Shown: piece by piece, positions 50,628 through 61,364 of the stretch | Position numbering within the stretch: the first letter of the stretch is position 1 | How the letters are laid out: each line of letters begins with the position of its first letter | Assembly: GCA_025667525.1 (NCBI GenBank) | Contig: JANFOE010002252.1 | Span: 1 to 64,000, forward strand | Length of the DNA: 64,000 nt | DNA from: Glebionis coronaria | Lineage: Eukaryota > Streptophyta > Magnoliopsida > Asterales > Asteraceae | Reading direction: 5' to 3' | Position numbers and translations under genes: made by a program | Notes under the pieces: generated by a model | What the model was told of the DNA's origin: nothing | The model's input: only the letters and a program-made list of their open reading frames with translations | The model's database searches: none

Positions 50628-53600
50628 AGTTGCTTTCAGAAGTCATACACGTTTTGTAAGAGATCTTGAAGGAATTGATTTGTTGAAAGGAAATCGTACC
50701 ACCAACCTTTACACCATTGATCTTTTTCAAATGTCTGCTGCTTCTCCAATTTATCTCATGGCCCGGGCCACTTCAACAAAGTCATGGTTATGGCTTCAAA
50801 GGTTATCTCATCTCAACTTCGATGCCATCACCCAACTTGCGAAAGATGATCTCGTTACCGGTCTTCCAAAGTTTAAATATACAAAAGACCATCTTTGTCC
50901 TTCCTGTGAGCAAGGTAAAAGTAAGAAGAAGCCTCACAAACCCAAACCTGTTCCCAACTCAACGAATAGGTTACATCTCCTACGTATGGATTTATGTGGC
51001 CCAATGAGAATCAAAAGCATTAATGGAAAGCGGTATGTTTTAGTAATTATGGATGATTATTCTCGTTACACATGGGTTCATTTTCTTGCATCAAAAGATG
51101 AAGCCCCTGATGTAATTATTAACTTCTTGAAGAAAACATCAGTACTACTGCAAGCCCTGTCATTATTGTGAGAACGAATAACAACACATAATTCACCAAT
51201 CAGAAATTGAAAGCTTATTTTGACGAAGTTGGGATTTGTCATCAAACTTCAGCTGTAAGAACTCCAGAGCAGAACGGAGTTGTGGAACAGAGGAATCGTA
51301 CGTTAGTTGAAGCTGCTCGGACGATGCTTCTCTCCTCCAGTGCACCATTATTCCTTTGGGCCGACACTATAGCAACTGCATGTTATACTCAAAACCGCTC
51401 CATTATTCACACCCGTTTCAACAAAACACCTTATGAGATCATTAATGGAAGAAAACAGGATATTTCATTTTTACATGTCTTCGGTGCATTATGTTATCCG
51501 AAGAATGATCGTGAATATATTGGTAAACTTGAACCTAAAGGTGATATTGGTTTTTTCATTGGTTATTCTTTAACGGCTTGTGCTTACAGGGTTTATAATC
51601 GAAGGACAAGAAAGGTAATGGAGACTATGAATGTTACCTTTGATGAACTCTCGGGTATGGCCTCTCAACATAGAAGTTCACATCCTGAGCTTCAAGGTCA
51701 GACTTCTGGACAGTAAGTTCAGGATTCGCGCTTCAATTTGCACCGTCAGCAATCTCATCGTTACAACCCTCGGAACGTGACTTGGAAGTTTTATTTGGGC
51801 CAATCTATGATGAATATATGGAGGGTCCTTCGTCATTTGGTGTTCCTCAAAATGCCCCGGCTGCACCTGCTACGGTAGATCTAGAACCACCAATTGCATC
51901 TACACCAACGGCATCCGTTTTTGCACCATCTACGTCAACCTCAACCATATTGACTCCAAACATTCCAACCACTTCTCCGACTGCTGACGCAACTCAACAA
52001 CATTCTCAGCAAATTCCTGCTCATGTTCATCTTCAGAATGAAATAGCTACTGAAAATGCAAACAATGCGATGCTCAACAAACACGAGTTTGTTAATCTAT
52101 TTACGGCTTCCACAAGTTCTACTCAGCCTTCAACACCATATGTGGATCCGTCCAGCTCGCATCAAGTTTCTCATACACTTCCACATTAACACAAATGGAC
52201 TAAGAATCATCCTTTGGTTCAAGTGATTGGAAATCTCTCACGACCAGTCTCAACACGAAATCAGCTGCGTACCGACGGTGATATGTGTATCTATGCACTA
52301 TCAGTCAGCTCAATGGAACCAGCAAGTGTGAAAGAAGCAATGACCGATGCATCATGGATTGAGTCTATGCAAGAAGAACTCAATCAGTTCATACGGCTTG
52401 ATGTATGGGAGTTAGTACCTCGACCGGACAATATCGATCCCCTCACTCTGAAATGGTTATTCAAAAACAAGATGGATGAGGAGAAAACGGTCATTAGGAA
52501 AAAGACTCGGTTAGTCGTGAGAGGTTATAAACAACATGAGGGAATTGATTTCGCATAATCCTTCGCCCCGGTTGCTCGAATGGAAGCTATTTGGATTTTC
52601 TTTGCATACGCAGCACACAAATCATTCACTATGTATCAAATGGACATGAAGACGACTTTCTTGCATGGGCCGTTAAAAGAAGATGTGTATGTATGTCAAC
52701 CTGAAGGTTTCATCAATACCGAACATCCAAGCTATGTCTACAAGTTGAAAAAGGCAATTTATGGTTTGAAACAAGCACCGAGGGCATGGTATGACGAATT
52801 ATCATCATTTCTTCTACATAATCACTTCAGCCAAGGAACCATTGATCCAACGTTTTTTATCAAGCACTACAGCAACGACATCTTGGTGGCTCAGGTCTAT
52901 GTAGATGATATTATATTTGGTTCTACTAACCCAAAATATTCCATATTATTTGCCGACCTTATGAAAAGTCGATTCGAAATGTACATGATGGGGGAAATGA
53001 CGTTTTTCTTGGTCTCCAAGTTCACCAATCCCCCCGTGGTATTTTCATAAATCAGTCCAAGTATGTGCTTGAGATTCTAACGAAATTTGGCATGGAAAAA
53101 TGTGATCCTATTGGTACTCCAATGGACACTAAACACAAGCTTGATTTGGATAAGAAAGGGACATTTTTAGATGCTACAAAATACCAAAGCATGATCAGGT
53201 CCCTTATGTACTTAACCTCAAGCTGACCGGACATTGTGCATGCTACTTGTTTATGTGCTCGGTACCAGGCGAAGCCAACCGAGAAGCACCTCAAGGAGGT
53301 TAAAAGGATCTTTCGTTATCTCCGAGGAACCATTAACATGGGTCTCTCTTATACGAAGGATTCTCGGTTTAATCTCGCTGGTTTTTGAGATGCCGACCAT
53401 GTAGGGTGTCATGATACATTCAAGAGCACTTCCGGTGGAGCACAATTCATAGGCGAGAAGCTAGTGAGCTGGTCATCAAGAAAACAAGACTGTACGGCGT
53501 TATCCACCGCGGAAGCAGAATATGTGTCTCTATCCGTGTGTAGTGCTCAAGTCCTTTGGATGAGAACACAACTCTCGGATTATGGCTTTCACTTTAACAA

Positions 53601-53874
53601 AGTTCCTATTTATTGTAATTCACAATCAGCCATAGCCATATCCTGCAACCCGGTCCAACACTCCAAGACCAAGCGCATAGCTGTCTGATTCCATTTCATA
53701 AAGGAGCATGTGGAAAGAGGAACGATCGAACTGTACTTTGTCAAGACGGACTACCAGCTAGCCGACATCTTCACCAAAGCTCTTTCTCAAGAAAGATTTG
53801 AATTCTTGGTTTGTCGACTTGGTATGCGTAGTTTCACTCCAGATGAACTTGAACGTCTTGCACATTCGCAGTAA
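50628..53874 (+). pseudogene. pol: Copia pol: integrase, RT, RNase H (broken)
   Basis: Ty1/Copia polyprotein remnant of SIRE-like type. It starts within the GAG-pre-integrase region (FVRDLEGIDLLKG, HLNFDAITQLAKD, zinc finger CPSCEQGK). Integrase has the first Asp in RMDLCGPM. The second catalytic Asp is Asn (RTNNNT followed by a stop, about 51170-51190), and the Glu is in QNGVVEQRNRTL. RT has [23 protein letters not shown] and active site YVDDIIFG. RNase H has DADHVGC and STAEAEYVSLS, with Asn in YCNSQS where Asp is usual. It ends RLGMRSFTPDELERLAHSQ at 53874. Many stops and frameshifts occur, near 51170, 51717, 52189, 52556, 53025, 53224, 53386 and 53686. Gag and protease are absent. Confidence 0.93.
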
Positions 53875-54560
53875 CCTTGTATATCTATCAGAAAATCAAA
53901 CTACAAAAATATAAAACCTATAAAAACAAAATAAAAAATGAGAAAATCTTTCAAAAATACCAAAAATATGGACGTACTTAGAAATGTTGTTCAATAACGA
54001 CACGGGTACGTATATAAAGTTCGAATGAGAGTTCAAATGTTTTCAAAACATGTCTTTTCTATTTTCTTCTCATAATGGCTTATAGTCACATGTCAGACTA
54101 TAACCCGATCCCCAAAGAAAGGAAAGTCTTTGACTTATCCTCAACAACGAGAAATTAATTTTTCTCGGTCATGGGCTTATATCAAAACATTCAAAGTTTT
54201 AAGCTCATTAACACAAGGAAAATGTTCATTTATGTACATTATTCCTTAACAATGTGAAATAAGTTTTCTTTGGTTTTTGAGCATAATTTTTCAAAGTATT
54301 TCAAAACTGTGTGCTCATATACTCCCCTAATTTTAATTAGAATTTCTTTTCTAGGGGGAGTACAAACTTTCATGCAACATTATTCTCTCCATGTTTCATC
54401 ACTAGTTTCACAAAAATTTCAATGTCATGCAATTTTTGAGGGGGAGAATAGTGATTAAAATGTGTTATCTTGGATAAGATCTTTGATATAAGTGCTTTCT
54501 CTTCCTAATATGTGCAAAAACCTTTCCTTTTATGAAGCACATATGTAGGGGGAGCGTTTT
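53875..54560 (+). other. Copia 3' region with three polypurine-like tracts
   Basis: Non-coding. AGGGGGAG recurs at 54353-54360, 54438-54446 and 54546-54554, as is common between pol and the 3' LTR in SIRE-like Copia elements. No 3' LTR matching 49581-49880 follows. Confidence 0.6.
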
Positions 54561-57480
54561 GGTGATACAAAAAACCTTCAAGGTGTAAACACTGATCTCA
54601 TCAACACCTTGATTGCTTTTTCAACAGGTTTTTCTGGTTACGATATATATACCCTTCAACACATTAATTCACGATAGTATTTGTGTCAAAAGGTCGTTAG
54701 GTATTCTTCCTATGATCCAACCAGAACCGGAGGGATCTTCCCAGGGACAATCCATTAGAATTTAGATGTCCTTAGGAAAGATGGAGTAGTTGAGTGTACG
54801 GGAAAAATGCCGACTAATGACTTAAGCTAGCAGTAGAACAATCACAACAAGGTGCTAGTTATGACGTCTTGGTAAGCATTGAAGGGGTTGAAGAATGAAA
54901 AATAAATGTAAGGATAAAGGGTGTAAAGAAAAAAGCCCTCCATACAGCGGAAGACTCGTTGGTGTTACGGGATAGCACGTTACTCACATCATAGACAACG
55001 CTTAAAAATCGCGTCGTTTAATAATAAAGCATTTCCATTCATAAATATCAAATTTACATAGGTCCTAAGTCATAGTATTTCATACAATTTTTACAAAAAC
55101 ATTTGAATAGAAATTATTGTTTAAGTGCTGGCCATGAATTCTTGTTGTCTTCCCGAGAATTACCTTCAAGTACCTGAGATAAAACATGTTAAAAGAAAAG
55201 GGTCAGCGATAACGCTGAGTGAATTCATATAGTTTAATAAAACCATTAATATATCATCGGTACATAATTATTACCGAAAATCATTTTATACAAATCTTTA
55301 TAATAGGCCATAAATAGCCAAAGTCATTTTATACAAATCCTTATCAAAAATCATAATATAGGCATTTTCCTTCAAAATCATTATACGAGCCAATGTCGTA
55401 AAAACATCATACAATACGTCTTATGACGTTGTATAAAGTTAAATAAAAATCGTTATATGAATATGGTTATGTAAAACCAAAACACGAACATAAAATCAAT
55501 AATAAGACCCTGTATTGCTAGTCAGACAATATATCATAATTCAATGCATAAAGCAGTATTTTCGTTATTTTCGATTATTATAAGCCGCATGACATTGTCA
55601 CCTTACTAAACCAAACAACGGGTAGCTAGCCCGAAACTCAATTTGCCCATCTAAGTTAGCGTGTCGTCACAATAATCACGCTTGTGTAAATCTTTTCATA
55701 CATAAATTCTCTTACCAATCAATGTGGCACGACGGGGATCAACCGTCAAGGCGCGAACTGGGGTGATCGTCCCCAAATAGTACTATTATATGCATAAGCG
55801 TCTACCAAATCCCGGTAGTTCACAATTCATGCTAATGGGACTTTTAGTGACATAACCTAACTTTAATAATCCATTTCATTTGACACATCGAGTCATATAA
55901 TCATTCATCGAATCATACAATCATTCGGGTCCAAATCAATAAACAAACAATCGGGACAACTAGTGTCCTATTTCTTAAAAACTAACATGTTATCTCCCTC
56001 GCGGGTTTATAAACATTTCATAAAAACATTTAAAAGAGTGTGAGGCTATGAACTCACGTTGATGTGGGAAAGCGATTATCAGCGATTTGGATGTACGGTA
56101 CGTGCTTCAATCACGGAAACCTAGACAAATAATACTCGTCTTAGACTTTTGTCCAATGACTTTATCAAAATAACAGTTATGTATATATATGATGACTTTA
56201 TACATATGATGATGATCAAGTGGGTTTATATATTCTCATTCACTCATTTTTGTGTTATGTGTTGACAACTTTTATATTAGTTTACTAGTTTTACCTATTT
56301 ACATGTTTTAGGTCCAACAAGCCTTTTATAAGTCCGTTAACTTGTATTAATCCATTTTATACTTTTGTTATCATTATTATACTTTACATGTTGGGCCCAA
56401 GTGGGTTAAGGCCAATAAGTAAATTTATAAATGTTTTACTAACTAGTCGGGTTTATAGTCCAATAAGGCTACTGTGGCCCGTTAATGTCTATATGTTGTA
56501 AAGTTCGGGTTTTATCGGTTTTTACTTGTTATATAAGTTCATATATCAGTATGTGAGTTTATAAAAGTTTATATTAGACGGGTCCGACCGTCTAAGTTTT
56601 ACTTGACAAAAACGTTAATCTTTCGGTTTTAGCCGAAAAGACGTAAAACTTAGTATATAGTTTTATAACTTGGAAAAACATTTATATTTATACTTTATAT
56701 AACATAATCTATTTTAATATCAACATTTATATAACTCTTTTATTATAATCATTATTAACTAGTGGAATTTGTATTTATATATATTTTATATAAATTTTTG
56801 AGTGCTTATATTATATATTATTTATACAAAATCAGTCCTAAAAATCTAGTTTACTAAAATGATCATATCTAGAGTTCTACATGGAGATAGAACCCCAAAT
56901 GTTTGTCACAGAAACTACATGATATGTGCTTCATTTTATTCCTGTATAGCTACTGATGAATCAACTTCTAAGTATATTATAAAATTCGACCAAAACAGTG
57001 TAGTCAGATTTGCACTCTAAACTTGTTTTGATCATATCTCACTTATTTTGATGATTCCATTGCATGACCAACTCTCACATGTGTATGACATATAACACTT
57101 ACTGTAAATGGATTCCACCATGAAATTTTATCAGTTTATAACTTGGTTACTTACTGTTTTTACACAGCCAACAATCTATTATATCTAAAGATTTAGTCCC
57201 TTCATTGAATGGGCAGTAATGATGTTATTTTGGTTAACTGATTTATGCTTCAAAACCCTCAAACGAAACCTAAGGCATACAAACGGTTTGGTGTTTCTGA
57301 AGTCATTACTCCAGGATCATATGAAGAGATACAAACGATTTGCAGTTATCTAATCATTACTCAAGCATCATATGAAGAGTTGCTGGAGTTACATCGTTTA
57401 ACAATTGTATAAATTGAATACAAAAACGGCCAAAACATAATACATCTTCCGTTTCTTTGATATTTTGATAGGTATCCATT
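54561..57480. other. Unassigned AT-rich DNA
   Basis: No credible ORF and no termini or family motifs I can assign. It contains short local duplications: TCATTTTATACAAATC at about 55284 and 55324, and CATATGAAGAG with flanking TCATTAC at about 57303-57330 and 57354-57380. The last part is presumably upstream sequence of the Helitron RPA gene. Confidence 0.5.
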
Positions 57481-60006
57481 ATGTCGAAAAAGGCTATTGA
57501 TGGAATGTCCATGGACGCTAAACAGCCCAATGCTGAATTGAAAACCTGTATTGACAAAAAGAAAAATGTTGGTGAGCCCAAAGATTGTGGCGTAGGCAAA
57601 GCTGTTGGTGAGTCCAGTAACGGTGCTCAGCCTACAAACGAGTTGTTCTTGGATGATCTTTTTGTTGATGTTATAGGCACAATTATAGTGATGTTGTGTA
57701 GAATGTGGGATGTGACTACTACTATGAATCATTATATAAGCACTGATTTTGTTGTATCTGATGCAAAGGTATATTAATGCTTTATTATATGTTGTAGAGT
57801 ATATTTACTGTGTCAATGATATGAAATCTTACCAATTGTAATTGTAGGGTAGGGCAATCCATTGCAGTGCTAAATCAATAATAGCTCATAATTTCCTCAA
57901 GTTAAAAGAAGGGGTTGTTTATTCAATAAAAGATTTTGTCGTAAAGAAGAATAAGGATAGTTACCGTATATTCAAAGATCATGAGTTTATGCTTGAACTT
58001 GATGGTTCAACCTCTATAAGAAGGTCTTCTGTTAAGCCCGTTGGCTTTGTGAGGCATCCTCTTCAGTTAGAAGAACTTTGCAACCTGGAACCTACAGATG
58101 GGAAATACTTGATGGGTAATATTTTTTATATGTTTTTTAATTATAATGTGTATTATGCTTTTATTCATGTGTTGGTTTGTTAATCACAGATGTTGCTGGA
58201 TATGTCACAAATGTTGGCAGAACTAACAATTTAAAGACAGGATCAAGAAATCTTGACTTTTACATTTCTGATGGAAGGTTAGCATAACCGTCTCTATTTG
58301 TAACATTTTCTCGTGTTATTCAGCCTATAATGAAAATAACTTTTATTGAAACAGAAACTTACGGATACGTGTCACACTCTGGGGAAACCTTTGTGATACT
58401 CTGATAGAGAAGAAGACGAAACATTCTGGCCTGTTTCCAATTGTTGTGACTTCAGTTAGTGCTAAAATATACAATAGTAAGCAAGAATTTATTTTTCTTA
58501 ATATATTATGCATTTACAAATTATTGCAAACGTGCTTAGATATTTTTATTTACCTTTTACCTTTTAGATAAGCTACAACTATCAAGCAGCTCCTCCACGC
58601 TTTTGTTGGATGATCTTCAAATTCCTGTTTTGAAAGATCTAAAAAGTCAAATTCGGTAATTAAGCACGGAATTTTTATTTTCATGTATACACTATTGCAT
58701 GTATCGCATATTGCCTAATAATATGCTATAATTTTATATTTATGTTCCAGTGATGATGAAGAAAGGTTGGGCCCGGAAGTTATGTATATTGATCCCTCCC
58801 AGCCTAGACATGGAACATTAGAGATTCTATTGATATGGGCGCACAACAAGAGTAATGATGTATATTTCTTCCTATTAATTTTTATTTATATTTAGATCAG
58901 AATTAATAATAAAATTCTATTGCTTTCATTACAGACTGTAGTCTTCCATTGTCGGGTCAGGATTGATCATATTAGGACAAGAAAAAGGTGGAACTTCCCT
59001 TCCTGTGGTAGTGACACTTGCAAGAAGGGTATAACTCGCAAGGATGGAGGATTTTGGTGTGAGGCGTGTTGCAAAGCTGTAGAGTATCCAGTTTTAAGGT
59101 AACGATCAGTTTAAGAATGAATTACATTTCTTTTGTAAGTATTAGTTTAAGAATGAATTATCTTGCAACTTAAAAAAGTTGTTAATTAAAATTGACTATG
59201 CATCAATCATTTGTAGGTACCGTCTTGAATTAGATGTATCTGACAAGACATCGGCTACAGTGATTGTATTTTTTGATGAGGTCGCTAATCAATTGGTCAA
59301 GTGTACCGCTGAATCAATGTGACTTTCAGAACGAGGTATCATGATACTGTATAATTTATAATTCATTGAAGTATAGTATAATACTTACTTTGGTATACAG
59401 GATGGTAATGGTGATCAGAACTTGCCCAGGGCTTTATTGAATATCATTGGTGGCATCCACACTCTACAGCTTAAATCTCACTCTTACTTTGAACATGGGA
59501 ATTATGAAAGTTTCACATGTTGGAAGATTATTCCTGATGAGGTGATGGATAATACTGAAACTTCAGCTACTAATGATACTCCCTCTAATGCTCCTTCTCC
59601 TTCTAAGAATGTTAAGTCTTCAAAGTTGAAGCGATTGGCAAACCAACTGTCCGTACCCACACCTGCCAAAAAATCAGAGGAAAAAAAGCTAAAAGGTACC
59701 ATATAAAGGAACTTTATAATAATTACAATATCATGATCAAGACTTATTATTCACATGATATGCTTCTTTCTATTGTTGCAGTATTCAACTCGATGATATA
59801 GATGATGAAGTCACATCTATTTGTGATGAAAATGAGAATGCTGACAATGTCGACTCTCTTGCTAACTCTCTTGCAGTATCAAAGCAAAGGCGAAGGTTTA
59901 TCTCAAAAATCCTTTCGCATATTTTGACACTAACTTTGTATTTTACTAATTTAATTTCCTCTATTATTCTTTCAGGAAAATAGTCTATGACTCAGAATCT
60001 GAATAG
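57481..60006 (+). pseudogene. RPA1-like: Helitron RPA1-like gene, spliced, one frameshift
   Basis: Single-stranded-DNA-binding OB-fold protein of the RPA70 family, carried by plant Helitrons. Exons by GT-AG and conserved motifs: 57481-57768, 57848-58115, 58190-58277, 58355-58476, 58568-58655, 58751-58851, 58942-59098, 59217-59335, 59401-59695, 59782-59895, 59976-60006 (TAG). Motifs: MLCRMWDVTT and STDFVVSDAK, then IHCSAKSIIAHNFLKLKEG (OB-fold 1), DVAGYVTNVGR and RIRVTLWGN (OB-fold 2). The C-terminal zinc ribbon is CGSDTC...FWCEAC, then KAVEYPVLRYRLELDVSDKT. Exon 8 has one extra nucleotide after AESM, giving TGA at 59320-59322. The 58851/58942 and 59695/59782 junctions are less certain; the first needs an acceptor 11 nt past the obvious one. 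Probably non-functional as is. Confidence 0.88.
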
Positions 60007-60199
60007 ATACTCTGATGTGTTTCAAGATTGAAACAATGGCAGAAGCTTCTTAAGGATTAGCTTTAGGGAAATAAAACAGAAACTTGAAATACATTTGGTC
60101 TTTTATTTGTTTTTAATAATTTGGGATATTGTTTTTTTCGGAAATATTTTGGTTTTTTGTTTGATTTTGGTATGATCATAATCTTTTTATCGTGCACTA

Positions 60200-60440
60200 T
60201 AACTCGACAAATTTAATTGCCTCAGCAAAAACTCAAGAAGGTTAATCATAAAAATCCTTTTTCATATTTTGATTCTATTTTTATAATTAACTAATTTATT
60301 TAAGTCTATTATTCTTTCATGAAAAATGATCTATGTGTCCGAGATGAAGACGATGCTGTTCTTTATTTCAAGGATGAAGCCATGAAAGACATTGCTAAGA
60401 GATGAGGTTTAAGGGAATATAACATAATCATGAAAAATGA
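60200..60440 (+). repeat. Diverged duplicate of the RPA gene tail
   Basis: Resembles 59855-60085. Last-intron blocks AAAAATCCTTT..CATATTTTGA and TCTATTATTCTTTCA recur, followed by a GAAAAT.ATCTATG block and TTTAAGGGAATATAACA, matching TTTAGGGAAATAAAACA. Frame and splice acceptor are not preserved. Confidence 0.7.
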
Positions 60441-60732
60441 ACTGCCACTTGAAGAAGATGCTATCAACTATTTTGTTATTAGTTTTATCTTTGTATTATC
60501 CTCTATCAACTATTTAGTTATTAGTTTGATCTTTGTATTATCCTCATGTTCATTTTGTTTCTTCCTGATTAATTTATCATTCAATAAAATTAATATTCAT
60601 TAAGATGTATTTAAATCTTATCTTAAATTAACAGTTTCATATTCTCAACATTAATTCAAATATTGTAACTCTACTATCATTGAATTACTATATATACAAG
60701 TTATCATACCTACCTTAGCATATAATCTAAGC

Positions 60733-60957
60733 ATGTCAACACAAACACCTAATTCAAACAGCAAAGAGATCAAGGATCAAAGTTTAGCAGGAATTACAAA
60801 GACTATAAACAAGCATGGTGAAAAAGTTGCACCAGTAGGAAGAAGAATCATATCGCCTTCAAGCATGAAAAGTAGAGACACATACGAGTCGCTTATTAAC
60901 GACTCAGTTATTCGCAAGCGTCGGAAGCTCAACATAGAACACCCAACAACTCCATAG
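60733..60957 (+). CDS. Small basic ORF, 74 aa, between RPA and Rep
   Basis: ATG at 60733 follows a TATATATA stretch at 60690-60698 by about 40 bp. The product (MSTQTPNSNSKEIKDQ..., with KRRKLNIEHP near the end) is hydrophilic and contains an RKRRK basic cluster. It could be a first exon of the Rep gene or a chance ORF. Confidence 0.35.
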   Translation: MSTQTPNSNSKEIKDQSLAGITKTINKHGEKVAPVGRRIISPSSMKSRDTYESLINDSVIRKRRKLNIEHPTTP

Positions 60958-61364
60958 ACTATAAGCAAAAATGGATTAAATAAGCAAAGCCCATCAGCAT
61001 TAAGCTTCTATGTTATACCCATTTTCCAATTTGAATAAAAGATGTTTGTTTCAATCATGTTTTGTTTCTCTTATTATTTGCATCTGTTTATATTCTTATA
61101 ACTGTAAAAAACATCATCTGGCAACAATTATGTCTTCCAATTATATAAATAAGTTTGTTTAATTAACAATGTCTTAAATAAAGCTTTAAATTAAGTTCGT
61201 TTAATTAATACTCTTATGAACAAAAATTTTGTTCTCACAATAAATATAAAAATTCAGTTAAATAATTCCAAAGGTCAAGTATTGAATAGACTGAATTACA
61301 AAATGTAGTTTTTAAAAATCAAACATCATGTTCATGTAAATCATTTGACATTTCTGAAATCACT
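60958..61364. other. AT-rich spacer inside Helitron
   Basis: Nothing recognisable; probable intergenic or intronic sequence before the Rep gene. Confidence 0.5.

Noticed and set aside
55000..56200. Possible LTR or UTR of another retroelement
   Set aside because: No paired repeat, termini, primer site or coding motif could be found in the window.
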